The notes below the pieces were generated by a model, which was not told where the DNA came from, did not search any database, and saw only the letters and a program-made list of their open reading frames with translations. 64,000 bases of DNA from contig JAEBUN010000011.1 of the NCBI GenBank assembly GCA_023014365.1, positions 124,001 through 188,000 on the forward strand, in the 5' to 3' direction. The DNA comes from Lepiota brunneoincarnata. Taxonomy: Eukaryota > Basidiomycota > Agaricomycetes > Agaricales > Agaricaceae. Both the position numbers and the translations under genes were made by a program. Positions 22,921 to 34,914 of the stretch are shown one piece after another (the stretch's first letter is position 1; each line of letters opens with the position of its first letter).

Positions 22921-23975
22921 GACTGTCACCCTCGACGGAGGTCTCTGGAGGGTTCAATTTCACAAATGGGGTCCAAGAGACTGCAGTAAAGCAGATATGT
23001 ACTCGCTCGGGGTGCGAGTTTCTTACTCAAAATCAATGTACACAATTGACACGTCATGGCCATCCTCCTTGGTGGCGTGTTCTCGATATTTGTTGAATCT
23101 CATCGAGCTGACAAGTGCTGGGGGACTTTTAGGTATGAAAAGGATGGCGATCGTATCAACGACGCGTTTGTGATCGGTGTAGTAGGCGTGCATCAATGTT
23201 ACACGGTGCTTGAGGCTTGAAGTCTGCCAACACGGACCACAGGTGGTTCTGCGAGTGGAAAAGTTAGTCTTGTGTGATGCTCAGACAAGTGCCGACGCAG
23301 ATGCTCGTCGTTGCGTTAGCCAGTCTTCGATACAGGCAAGCCACTTGTGAGTATGCCCGTCACAGCGTGTCCGATCAGCTGGGCCACTGCTGGTGATACC
23401 TTTTCATGTGTGCTTGAAATACATCCCCCTGTCTGACCACGGGAGCATAACCGCCAGTCGAGTATACTGGTCTCCACTCTCTCTTTTTCTGTGAAGACAG
23501 CCTCGATCAACAAGTAACATCATCATGTCGACCATCGTGGTCAGAGTAGATGGTTGGTGGTACGGACCTGTGCTCTCTCGTGTCGTTGTGACGATTTCTG
23601 CTAGCGGATAGGTTGGTGCCGGGCGATGATGGATGGTTGTGATATCACCTGCCCGATCCGGACTAATCGTTAACCGTTGTTTCAGAGCAACCCAGCACAC
23701 CAAACACTAAACACCCCTCGTGAGCCGATGAGCTCGTATTTCAAGTTTCTCGTAAAATCGGAAGAGAACCAGAGAGTGAGTGGTCGTATATATGCCATCC
23801 AAAATATCAGGTGGCGGCAGGAGGGACGTGGTATCGGGCCCTGTCATGGTATCATCCTTCGGAAGTTCATGCTTTACTCACTGAAAGGTTTCCCTCATAC
23901 TGTGCACATGGCGAGTTTGTATCATGCAATTCTCAATTATCAATGGTGCCGAGTGTAATGGGATCTTGAGCTTCA

Positions 23976-24107
23976 GGCCCTCGGGCATCGCTGCGCTTAC
24001 TCGTTGCTGAATGGGTCATCGGGCGGTTGGGAAACATTGGTCATTCCGAGGGGGTTCGTAAGGGCCCAAGTCAATTTCCCTCGGAATGGCGAAGCTGCCC
24101 GAGGGCC
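23976..24107. repeat. 132-bp palindromic MITE-like element
   Basis: Perfect 12-bp terminal inverted repeats, GGCCCTCGGGCA (23976-23987) and TGCCCGAGGGCC (24096-24107), enclose an inner hairpin tcattccgaggg...ttccctcggaatgg (24031-24079). It is related in sequence to the element near 21200-21310 (opposite orientation) and to the first bases of the repeat at 1872. No coding capacity. Confidence 0.75.
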
Positions 24108-24205
24108 CGAGACATGATCTGTCATGTGCTCGACCCGGATCAACAACGGTGCGAGGGGGCAGGTGATGCGATCAAACAACCTGCCCTAAATCCTAAGCAA
24201 GGTGC

Positions 24206-24352
24206 CCAAAAGCGCGACCTTAGCATCGCGATACGCCTTCTCTTCCATTATATTCACTCCTCACACCCCTAGGTAGTTCGTGGATTACTCTACACACAAC
24301 ACGCCCCTGGGTAAGTACCCCCCACAAGGTCTGCATTGACCTCAGAGCACCC
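24206..24352 (-). repeat. Dispersed repeat, copy 2 (inverted relative to 1897-2063)
   Basis: Reverse complement of the block at 1897-2063, by eye about 85-90% identical apart from one ~20-base length difference. It includes ttagcatcgcgatac, cttccattatattcactcc, acacacaacacgcccctg and ccccacaaggtctgc. Confidence 0.7.
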
Positions 24353-24427
24353 GACAAATACTGAACTCACTGCTGCGTTAATTGTACGCCGGCCACCCAG
24401 ACAGAATACCCAGCTCGCCTCATAAAC

Positions 24428-27400
24428 ATGGCAGAACGACAAGCACAGGCCGCTGCAGGCAGGGTAAGACCGCCTATGCTCTGTAAGTAGCCAAGGCCGA
24501 CGCTAATGGACTGCTCCGAATTTGCCGGCCATTTCAAAGCTTGTAAGTATTGTCTCGTACCTGACTCGCATCCAGCTAGCTTATTGCTATATAGATCGGC
24601 GAGGCACGAAATCCAGACGGCACACTCAAAGATGCCCGAGAGATTGATTGGTTCAATGACCCAGAGGACGCGGTGCCACTCCCACCCCTGCGGCAGGAAC
24701 CTCCGTTAAATGTATGGGCCCACATATTATCAATTGATAGCTACAGTATTATGGTAATTAAGACCTCATATGATAATAAGGAACACCCACCCATTAAGAA
24801 GTTGAAAACGAAGCACCGGAACGTCCCGCCAATTTCGGCTTTTATTGACACCGAGGCCGCCGAAGCAACCCAGGGAGATAACGACGATGAAGATGGCTGC
24901 GAGGAAGGCGGTGATGAGGATGGTACGTATGCGTCTGTTCATCTCCTCACCACAGATTCGCCGATGGACTGATGTTAGCAGCAGGTTTCATCGATGACAG
25001 TGATATTTGCGACACCCGAAATGCTGCTGCTACCTATCTGCAGCGTCCGGGAACCGAAGCCACCGGGGGAGGATTCCTAGACCACCTTGCTGCAAAATAC
25101 GCGAGCCGAGGTCCAGCTGCGACATCAAGCCGCAGCAGCACTGGTCACAGTCGACCTCCCGGCCCACGAGAGAATGTTTATCCGCTATGGGAGGTGCCAT
25201 GTGCGGTGAGTCTTAACCCCTGCCTGAACGCCAAAACCAATTGCTCAAACAACCTCCCCCCCCCACACAGCTGGGGCAGGAGGAGGCTGTCCTGGAACGT
25301 GTGTGTGCTCGCATAGACGAAGGGCTGGTTGGTGTTCACTACCGCACCCCGCCGTTGTCGTTCACACGCGCCCACTTATTCGGACGTATTTTGGTTAGCG
25401 CAAGGACCAGGGATGATGTGAGGATACTGAGCAAAGGTATTTACAGTGTACGGGTGAACGATATCAGCATTGTCCCTCCAGAGCTCGTGGCTTCCTACAT
25501 GAATACCCCCTCCTCCGGCAAACCTCGCACCCCCCTGCCAGACTCCTGGATTCGGCTGACGAACGGCCGCTACAAGGGTGACTTGGCCTACGTGATCGAG
25601 AGCAAGAATCACCAGCCAACTGTCGCAGTCCTGCCAAGGATTTCCCTTCAGCAGGATATCGACGGCGTTGCACCAGTTCTTCTCCAGCAGTGTCTTGACG
25701 TTGGAAAGGCCAGATCCGCTTTTGGGGCAACGAGTGTTGTGTCCTTGAAGGATACCAACGGCGCGATATCGCGCTACTACTTTAACCGGGAGATGTTCGA
25801 CGTGTCTGGATTTCTCATCTGGAAACGGCTCCCCAGCTCAAAGTACGAGGCGGCCAGCCCAGTCTTCCCTTCGGTGGAAGAACTCCTCAGCTTCAAATCA
25901 TGCTTGTCTATCCCCAAGACGAGCATGCAACGATTTTTCCAGCAAGCGGAGTCACGGACCTTGAAGGCAGATGACCGTGTAGCCGCCCTCCACGGTATCT
26001 ACGAGGGTTCCGCCGGTACAATTGTCGAGGTGGACCCACCTAATGCAGTAGTGCGCATGGATCTCATGGAGGATACCGTCGACCTTCCCCTCATGAATCT
26101 GCGACGACACTTTTGCCTTGCCGATCGTGTTCGAGTCAGGTATGGAGAACCGAAGGGTGCAATTGGGCATATGTCAAAGTTCGACAAGGAGATGTATACT
26201 GTGGCTCTCCACCTCTTCGGTGCATATAGCCAATGGGTACATCATGAACCGGTAGGTCCCTTTCTAGCTTTTTGCTCTCTCTCTCCACCAAAAAAATGCC
26301 CATCGCTCATTCCCGTCCCCGTCCCCCCAGGAAGAGATAAGCTTGTCAGCTCACTGTGTTGAGCGTGCAGATGATGATCTAACATGGGGCAAATATCGAG
26401 AGGCGGAGGTGAAAGGAAAGGGGAAGGGGAAGGGGGAGGGGGAGGGGAAGGCAAAGGGAAAGCCAAAGGAAGATATGAGAGACCATGTGTACCAAAAGCT
26501 GGTCGGGCTCGAGGTGCTCCCGCTCAAAGCCTCTTACAAGGGTTACCAAGGAACGATCGTCGATATCAACGCCAAAGGCTTGGCCCGGGTAAGTTTCTCT
26601 GTCAAGAATGCAGTTTCCAACCAGTTGGTCGAAATCCAGGCGGAGAATATGCTCTACCATCCGTGAGTGTCTACATAAGCTTGTGTATATGCCAGGCATG
26701 ACAGCACAAAAACCATCCCACACAGGAAGAAAGACGTCAACTGGTATAGGCTCAACGCAACTCAAGAGCTTGAGATTGCTGAAGACGCCAAGTCCCTCAC
26801 TGAACCGCTGGCAGGTATCGACTCGTCCTCATATACCAACCACAATATACCACTTTTCGGTGTCAGCCGAACTGAGATGCTAGAGCGCATAGAGGCCAGA
26901 GTAGCACCGACAACTCACTGGGATATAGACGATGATGACAGGAGAGACATCATGGATGAGCTCTGGAGACCCAAGATCCGTAAGCACGCCGAACCCAACT
27001 GTCTCCCTCCCTCCAGAAACCTCGCTAACTATCACCCACCCTCCCCTTTTTTCTTTTTTTTTTTTTTTTTTCCAGCCGATCACCATTGGCTTGCGAGAAT
27101 CACCGGATATCTCAACGCCACGCATGCTCTCCAAGTCCGCATCTCACCGAAAGCAACTACGTGGAATGATGGAATCTGGGCTGGCAAGAAAGGGCGGCTT
27201 GTCAAGACACACGATGACAAGGCCGAGGTGGCAATGGTCAACCCAACAGGCAATCCACTCAACCTCACTGTGCCCTTTCACCTCATCGAGAACACTCCAC
27301 CCTCTCGTACAGGTGTAGAAGTTTACATTCTCAAGGATGGCTCTTTCTTCGGTCACAGGATGTATGTCAACTCCCACAGGCAAGATATATGCAGCCTCGG

Positions 27401-27482
27401 AAAACCCGCCAACAAAGTCAGGGCCAAGAAGGTCGTCGACATCGAGACCAAGTTCCTCTGTTGTTACGCCATAGCTAATTGA
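24428..27482 (+). CDS. SPT5-like protein with KOW motifs
   Basis: The ATG at 24428 begins MAERQAQAAAGR. Several introns follow; the largest exon is about 25275-26250. An acidic N-terminal region (SAFIDTEAAEATQGDNDDED) resembles the acidic start of Spt5. A segment with 'GQEEAVLERVCARIDEG' and 'AHLFGRILVSARTRDDV' fits an NGN-like fold. KOW-type strands follow: 'WIRLTNGRYKGDLAYVIES', 'GIYEGSAGTIVEVDPPNAVV', 'ADRVRVRYGEPKGAIGHM', 'SYKGYQGTIVDINAKGLARV' and WAGKKGRLVKTHDDKAEVA. Spt5 proteins clamp RNA polymerase II during elongation. This one looks like a lineage-specific divergent paralogue lacking the C-terminal repeat domain, so a canonical role is not assured. The stop at 27480 may be premature: a related segment lies past the retroelement at 32388-32849. 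Confidence 0.7.
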
Positions 27483-27689
27483 CACATCTAATCCCTATGG
27501 TCACAATATCTGTTTTATATTCCGCTGCTTCATATACTGAGATCATGTCTTCTTTCTTTCTCACCATCACCACCGAGAATCTTCACACGCTCGCGAAAGA
27601 TGGACATATGCGATGCTGGAGGTTTCTTCCAAGCGGAAATACACCACCCAATATACATGGTTCATCCGGGAAAAGATCCCGCGACCACA

Positions 27690-29470
27690 TCTTGTCAACC
27701 CCGACGAGACAGACAGCTCAGACCGTCAGCGAAACAGGCACCGACCTCACAAACGGCCTCAACCCTCTCGCCCTCACCACCCCCTCCCGCAGCCCAAAAA
27801 CGCCGCAAGAGCGGCACTGAAGGCGACTGGGATAGTGGAATGGATGAAGACGACGATGGGTGGGATGCAGGTAACCAAGGCGCCTCAACGCCAACACCTA
27901 AGTCCGCCAACCCCCGGCCCCGCACTTCCGACTCCCTCTTTTCCCCTCAGATCACGCCCCCACCTGAAAACGCCTATCCTGCCTTAAGGGCAACCCTCAT
28001 GAAAGCGTTGATGGAGGCTACAATTACCGCTAAAAAGATGTTAGAACTGACGAACTCCTCTTCCATCACAGAATCCCACATCACCGAGCAAGCTCGCGAA
28101 CTAGTACAAGTCATAACCGGCACGGCCCTCGCACATACCGACCCCACCCCACACCAACGGGAAGAACGTATCCTGAAGGCGATCACTGCAATCTCTGCAA
28201 AGGTGGACAAGCTAGAAGAGCAACTCGGCGACAACCCGACTCTCACAAACCGGAAATACGATCCCTCATGGCCTCGAATCGAGTATCCATGCACCAACCA
28301 AGCCCCAATCCTACGCCGATGCAACTAAAAACGGCAACATCCCAACAACCCAACCCACTAGGACCCCCCCCCCCCCCCCAATACGAAGAGACAAGCCAAC
28401 CCCAACAGGGGCCCATGATCCTTCCCGCCTCATCGTAGCATTCGGTACAGAGGCCAAAGGAAAGGAAAGGGAAGACAACCTTACAGTGGTAACGGACATT
28501 AATCGCCACCCTTCGTTCCAATGGGATGCCCGAAAACCTCGCGGTAACTGCTGTCAAGTGGAACAAACAAGGGAATTGCATAGTCATTACCCGCTCTGAC
28601 TTGAAGGCAGCAGACATTCTTCCCTACACTGAGGGACTTGCTAACGCCATCATCCCAGGTTCCACCGGCACTACAAGAGAGGATAAAAAGTGGTACAAAA
28701 TCGAGATCAACAACGTGCGTACCGGAGCACGAGACGGAAACGGCGAAGGTGTGTACCCACCCGAATTCATACATGACTCCATGAGAGCCTCATATACTCC
28801 AATCCGGAGTACAAAGACATTGCCTCCGCACATAGTCATGAAACCGCGCTGGGTTTGCCCTGAAAGCGAACTCAGCCCGACAAGGCTACTCATCAGTCAT
28901 TTTTGCTGTAGATTCCGGGGAAGCCCAACAGAGATTCCTCAAACACAAGACCATCTCGGTCTTCGGAATCCTCGCCAAGACCCATGAATGGGCAGACCGT
29001 CCACCCGTCATCCAATGCGACAAGTGCTGGGAATTCGGTCACCGAACTACTAAATGCCAGGCCCCCACAGCTCGATGCCGACTCTGCGCGGTGAATCTCA
29101 CCCTGAAGAAAACCACCCATCCCTGACATCAGACGGGAGCCATGGAAGTAGATGCCGATGGCCAAGACCCCCCGCCACAACTCATGTGCATCCACTGCAG
29201 GAAGGCTGGTAGGCAGAACACCAACCACCCCTCCAACCGACTCCTCATCGGCAACAACCTCAGCAACAGGCCGGCACAAGGGAAAGCACCAGCGAACTCG
29301 ACGCAAGCCCCCTCGAAACCCAAAGCCCCCAGGAAACCTAAAACCACCGTATCACCAAACCCGACTCCGATTCCGCTAAGCAGCCCCTCTCTTCCTTTAC
29401 CTACCCCCCGGATCGAGAATATTGATGACCTAGCCCAAGAATTTAGGTATAGACATCTCCGGCATTAACG
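27690..29470 (+). pseudogene. LINE ORF1 (gag-like), broken
   Basis: An N-terminal Pro/Ser/Thr-rich part with an acidic stretch (DSGMDEDDDGWDAG) is followed by a helical segment ('ATLMKALMEATITAKKMLEL', 'KAITAISAKVDKLEEQLGD') of coiled-coil character. Near 29015-29075 a retroviral-type zinc knuckle reads CDKCWEFGHRTTKC, followed by CRLC. Frames change near 28310-28350, at a run of 14 or more C residues, and again near 28900. ORF1 proteins bind the element's RNA. Confidence 0.65.
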
Positions 29471-29539
29471 AGGAGAACATCCGCAAAGCATTCGATGCCA
29501 CCCTCGCCCAATACCGAACACAGTCATGAATAGTGCGAA

Positions 29540-32170
29540 TGTGCCATCCCCGGAGACCGCCAACCCCCCAATCCGAGTCCTTCAACTCAATTGCAACAAG
29601 AAGCCGACAGGTCGTTCATGGTATGCTTAACGAACAGTTCATAAATGCTGACATTCTACTCCTACAGGAGCCTCAATGGATGAGAATCTCGCCTGATGGG
29701 AAAAAAGGGCCCATCGGTCACAGTGCTTGGACCCCTATCCTCCCCATCCCATCTGTCAAACCTGATGACCCAGAACCCAGGGTAATGACATACATCCAGC
29801 GCCGGCCCAGGCCTCGAGGTCGCGCTAAGATCCGATGTCGTCCAGGACCGAGATATACAGGTCCTGAGTGTCAGCTACCCGGGCAACCCTACGACCACTA
29901 TTGTCAATATCTACAACGACAAAGAGCGGGGGATGTCTCGTGCAACCAAGACACTCTGCCAACTTACACCTACCCTTCGACTTCAGGCTACTCAACACCC
30001 CAGGTGAACCAACCTTTCTGGGCGCCACGCAAGGAACACCTCCCCATCAGTAACTTGACCTCACTTTCGCGAACGGCCCGGCCACCCAGTACGCAATACC
30101 TACTGATTGGGCAATTAACCCAGCACTAGCCTACGATTCGGACCACTTCGCCATACAAGTGGACCCTCTTCAAGAACGTCGATCCCATTGCATTGACAAT
30201 AGTTGTGGTGTCAGGTATAATATCAAGGACACCAAGCAGGAGGACTGGACACAGGCATTCGATGAGTCCTTCTATACTCACCTCCATCTTATTACTCCCA
30301 TTATTATGAACACCAATGCTAACATCACCACAGATGACCTCGAGCGAGCGGCATCCTCAGCTCTTACATCAGCGATCAACCAAGCTAATGAAAGTGCAGC
30401 CAAAGTCCGGAAGCCCAGTCCCCAGAGCCAAAGAAGAAAATGGCCACCGAGACCCGCTGATCGACGCGGAAATCAAACAGTGCCGAAACTTCTTCAAACG
30501 CCTGAAGAAGTCTGGTCAGTACGAAAATGGACCACGGGCTTCCGAAACTACCCGATGCCAGCGCTCACTCGAGGACCCGACCGGCCCCCCCTGCCATCTC
30601 CCTCCAAGAGAAATGTGACACCCTCCGAGAGGCTCTGTACCAGGAACCCCCACCACTCCCGGAACCAGTAACGGTAGACCTCAATACACGCCACCAGGAT
30701 GAACTACCTTTCACGGATGTCACGATCTCTGAGGTGAGTGAAGCCCTTTTTTCAGCCAGTGCCCAGTACCGCGCCTGGCCCCCCCCAGCCAGATCAACTA
30801 CACTATGATCAAGTGGACATGGCCCCACAGCATCAGAAGCTATAACAGCCCTCTTTCGGAGGTGTCTGCAAATGGGCTACCATCCAATTCAGTGGAGACG
30901 TGCAGTCGCAGTAGCCCTCCGCATACCCAATAAGCCAGATTACTCACAGCCTCGGGCGTACCGCCTCATCACGCTTCTTGAGTGCATGGGTAAGCTACTG
31001 GAAAAAGTAGTGGCTCGGCGCCTTACATACATATTTAGTTTGGCCGATATTTCCCCGATTTCTGGCTCACAGTTCGGAGGACGTGCCAACTCGTCCACCG
31101 TGGATGCAGTCCTCACATTCATCCATGATGTCCACACAGCCTGGAGTCAAGGGCCTCGTCACGTCTGCACTGACATTTGACATTAAAGGATACTTCGATT
31201 TCGTCAACCACTCTCGCCTTCTTTGCAGAGATGAAAAACCGCCGCATCCCACTAGAGTATATCATCAAATGGACAGAAAGCTTCCTCGCAAACCGGGAGG
31301 CAGCCATCTGTGTAGATGGAATACGTGGCGATATGAAACCAGTCAAGAACGGGATCCCCCAAGGTTCGCCAGTGTCTCCCATTCCCTAGCAACATTTTTA
31401 CTCTGCTGGCCTTCTAGATCTCTTCGAGAACGTGAACGAACGAAGCAATCCCCATTCCACCTGACCTCCAATCTGACAAGCCCACGCGCGTATCGCTACT
31501 GATGTATGTTGATGATGGCAAGCTCACTGTCCTCATCACTAATCAATCAACACAAATAACCACATACTCGCCAAGGCCTATATCAAGTAGTAGACCAGTG
31601 GCTGTGGAGAACGTGAGCTCATGCACTACACCCGTCGTAAAAAATGTCAGGTAAAAGCAGAAGCAGCGATAGGATGTATATCCATGCTTGCAAACACGGT
31701 GCGTGGCCTATCACATAGACACCTCCGTCTCCTATTCATGACATATGCTAGTGCAGCTTGGTGGACCGGAAAGGACAAACATGCCAATTCTCTCCGATTT
31801 GGTCCAGAACCGAGCACTACACCTCATTTGTGCAGCTTTCAGGACTACCCCGATGCCTGCTTTTAGAAATAGAGGCGTCTCTATCCCACCAATCCACCTT
31901 CACCTCGACTACCTAACACGGAAAGCAGGCAAGAAAAAAAAGAGGTCTTTGGATGCCTAGTACAATGCCGGACTGGCCATGCCTTCTTATGGAGAATACT
32001 TATCTGAAGTTCGTTCCCTCAGAGTCCCCTCCACCTGCCCATGCGGTGAAACCCCCCCCCCCAGACCCGCGCGAACACCTCATCCGCTCACTCATGCCCC
32101 AACAATATATGAACCCCAAAGAGATGTTCTCCGTTCAGAAGGCATCAAGACCGACTTCATGGGATGAATA
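29540..32170 (+). pseudogene. LINE ORF2 (endonuclease-reverse transcriptase), broken
   Basis: The endonuclease start IRVLQLNCNK lies near 29565. After a frameshift come 'NEQFINADILLLQEPQWM' (catalytic Glu in QEP) and later an LSVSYPG-like strand. Reverse transcriptase motifs are visible in different frames: SQPRAYRLITLLECMGKLLEK near 30960 as the N-terminal RT block, FDIKGYFDFVNH near 31180 (motif A), KNGIPQGSPVSPI near 31350 (motif B) and MYVDDGKLTV near 31502 (motif C). The C-terminal part has NRALHLICAAFRTTPMPAF and a CPCGE cysteine motif near 32040. Multiple frameshifts and stops separate these. Confidence 0.75.
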
Positions 32171-32387
32171 AGGTCCCCCTACCCCTTAATTTTCGTTTGA
32201 CAACCCTCCATACCTTCGGAACCATTACCAAGTAGCATAATATAGCCGCACGAACGTAGCAGTAATTAGTAATGATCACATGACATCACATGACATTTCA
32301 ACCTCGTGGGAAACGATCAATTAACCTCTCCCACGGCGAACACGGCCACGATCCGTCGGGGAATCCTGTTAGCAACCCACTGTCGAG

Positions 32388-32849
32388 CACCCACTGCTCG
32401 ATGAACGACTTACTGGTATTGAACTCAGGGTCATTGGCCGCGCTTCGAACCTCAAGGACAAGGAGTTTACCGTGACCATACAATTAGAAGATGGACGGCC
32501 AGTTATTCAACGCACTTCCTACAACAAGACAGGGAAACTGCCTCCAGCATGGGTAACCCTGAAACATCCTAATCCAACCCGTGACAATGCTTCGCTCGTC
32601 GTCATCAAAGGGGAAAACTGTGGCAAGCACGTTTGCCGGATTCATCACCGGTATGAAGATCAAACCGCGATTATTATCTTGGCTGTTGTGAGCAAACATG
32701 AGGGCGTTGCAGATGGCCTAACCGCAGAACGGCTAGAGTTGGAAGCAGACCATCTGTGTGTAGGAGTCGAGTCAAAACAAGAGAAAACTTTGCTTGACAA
32801 CTTGATCAAGCCACTTCGTGATGAGGCTCGCAAGGTGAGGGCGAAGTAA
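32388..32849 (+). pseudogene. KOW-like C-terminal fragment, SPT5-like family
   Basis: A continuous frame from about 32388 reads PLLDERLTGIELRVIGRASN, then LKHPNPTRDNASLVVIKGEN, GKHVCRIHHRYED and 'HLCVGVESKQEKTLLDNLI', ending KVRAK at 32849. The VVIKGE-x-CGK pattern is KOW-like, and the style matches the C-termini of the SPT5-like family found at 24428-27482. A stop lies in frame at 32370 and no start is visible, so this is a 3' exon cut off from its gene. The LINE remnant lies exactly between the two pieces, so this may be the original end of the 24428 gene. Confidence 0.5.
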
Positions 32850-33079
32850 TGAACACCAACATGTAATTTAAGTAGTAATATATTGCATTTTGCCCGCAGT
32901 ATGCTCCCAAATCAGTTTCATTTTAGATTATGGCCCCTTAGTGAATATCTACACCCGTGCTCAGCCATAACGTTTCATCCAGCAAACGAGCATGCACTCA
33001 ACCTCGCCTCGGACGGAAAGAGGCTTCACTAAAGGGGCATGTCTATGGATCTTCTACAGCTTCATCCAAGACAAGTGTG

Positions 33080-34275
33080 ACTGCATGAGAAAGTCCCCCA
33101 TCGTCTATGATGAGTGTGGAATGTCTCCTCTTTGTACAATGAGCATCAACAGTCCTCATTTGTCTACGACGAGTGTGAATCTGCGCTCACCTACTGGATG
33201 ACAATCTACTAATTCATTATGGAGGAGTTGGCTTATGTAGGTGAAGCCGATATGAGTGCAATCTCTCATTTCACACAACAATCTACAACCTTGGATGACC
33301 ACAGTGGTTCACTGCACCACTCGTCATAGACGAGCTTGGGTATATGTATATCCATCAGAATTCACAATGCTACTCGTCGTAGACGAGCCAGGTTGTGGGT
33401 ACACCCATTGGAATTGTCTCACTTAGATGAGTCCAGGAGCACTTCATTTACGACGATTAACTACTGCAAAATATTCTGTCAATTTATCTTTTATTTTAGA
33501 CAGCAATTCATCGCACTACTCGTCCTAGACGAGTCAGGTTGTGTCTACACTCACTGGAATTTTTTCAATGAGGCGAATGTAAAACCACCTCATCCACAAT
33601 GATTTGAATACCACAGAATATATCAATTTATCATTTATTTTGCACAACAATTCACAGCACTACTCGTCGTAGACAAGTCAGGTTGTGCCTATGCCTGGTG
33701 GAATTGCCTCACTAAGATGAATGTATCGACAGCTCGTCTACGACGAATGAAATACCACAGAATATTATATTGATTGATCATTTATTTCACACAATAATTC
33801 CTAGCACTACTCGTCGTAGACGAGTCAGGTTGTGTCCATGTCCGTTGGAATCGTCTCACTGAGATGAACGCATCGACAGCTCGTCCACGACGAATGAAGT
33901 ACCACAGAGAATATTATATAGATTTATCATTTATTATATACAGCAATTCACAGCACTACTCGTCGTAGACGAGTCAGGTCGTATTTATGCCCGTCAGAAT
34001 CGTCCCATTGAGGCAAACGTACCGTCAGCTTGTGCACAACAATTGAAATACCACACAATATTCTATAGATTTATCATTTATTATACAAAGCAATTCACAG
34101 CACTACTCGTCGTAGACAAGCCAGGTTGTGTTCATACCCGTTGGAATCGTCTTCCTGAGACAAACATAATGATAGCTTGTCCAAGACAATTGAAATACCA
34201 CAGAATATGATATTGAATTATCATTTATTCTGCACATAAATTCACAGCACTACTCGTCGTCGATGAGCCAGGTTC
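33080..34275. repeat. ~148-bp tandem satellite with TCGTCGTAGACGA palindromes
   Basis: The core cactactcgtcgtagacgag(t/c)caggttgtg recurs near 33367, 33511, 33657, 33804, 33953, 34100 and 34247, a period of about 145-148 bp. Each unit also has ccgttggaat(c/t)gtct(c/t)actgag, a second palindromic block (agctcgtc(c/t)acgacgaatg), accacagaatat and tttatcatttatt. Degenerate copies extend left to about 33080. The left copies are more diverged than the right ones. No coding capacity. Confidence 0.9.
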
Positions 34276-34379
34276 TGTCTAGTGCCATTCAAACCACCCC
34301 ATTTATACAAGTCCAACACAACTTTTCCCATAACAATTGGAGCATTCCCTGAATTTATATTTGAATTACTTGCATTATA

Positions 34380-34740
34380 CACCTGTCTCACTGTCTTGTC
34401 TCCTTGTCCAGATCAACTTGCACTTACACATACAGTATCTTCTGCACACTTGTCTCACTATCTTGCCTCCTTGTCCAGATCAACTTGTATTTATACATAC
34501 AATATCTTCTGCACACCTGATACCCTGCTTCCTTGTGCTTCCCTCTTTGTCCACTCTCATCCTGTACTCTGCTGTACATCCACACACCCACACCCCATCC
34601 TCTCACCCTACACCCTTGTCTCCAGAGTCCACACTCTTCCCTCTACACCCTTCCCTCCACAGCCTGCAACCCAACCCAAGACCCTCCCTCCACATCCTTC
34701 CCTCCACACCCTGCAACCCAAGACCCTGGACTATGAACCC
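34380..34740. repeat. 67-bp tandem duplication and pyrimidine-rich minisatellite
   Basis: 34380-34446 (ctgtctcactgtcttg ... tccttgtccagatcaacttg ... cagtatcttctgcaca) is repeated at about 34447-34513 with a few changes. From 34570 to 34740 follow CT/CA-rich repeats, including two copies of ccctccacaccctgcaaccc-like units ending in caagaccct. Open frames here are low-complexity Pro/Leu/Thr and are not genes. Confidence 0.8.
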
Positions 34741-34914
34741 GAATCCAACCCTTGAGTCCCCCTGATAACCGGCTCGGTCGGGTGGGGCGTCCTCTAGCAG
34801 ACCCGTGGGAAGGATAGCCATCTAAGGTAAGTACACCGCCACCGGTAAATCATGTCACTGGTGCCGGGTTTCACAAGTTCTCACGCTTGGACCCCGTGCG
34901 AAAGTGCACCTTGT

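Larger units (their letters stand above)
22921..24427. other. Intergenic accessory segment
   Basis: Short scattered frames only. It contains the palindromic element at 23976-24107 and the inverted dispersed repeat at 24206-24352, which ends ~75 bp before the start of the SPT5-like gene and so may contribute to its promoter. Confidence 0.5.
27690..32175 (+). mobile_element. Decayed non-LTR (LINE) retrotransposon
   Basis: In order: a gag-like ORF1 region ending in a CCHC zinc knuckle, an apurinic-type endonuclease region, a reverse transcriptase and a cysteine-containing C-terminal segment. All reading frames are interrupted by stops and frameshifts, so the copy is inactive. Ends are approximate: the 5' end is placed where SPT5-like coding potential stops and ORF1-like Thr/Pro-rich sequence begins, and the 3' end just after the last recognisable ORF2 codons. 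No poly(A) tail or target-site duplication was identified. Confidence 0.75.

Noticed and set aside
33080..34275. Regularly spaced palindromic repeats resembling a CRISPR array
   Set aside because: The whole ~148-bp unit, including the intervening sequence, is repeated, and the genome is eukaryotic. It is a tandem satellite.
34282..34765. Two 140-157-codon frames
   Set aside because: They consist of the 67-bp tandem duplication and CT/CA minisatellite translated as Leu/Thr/Pro runs.
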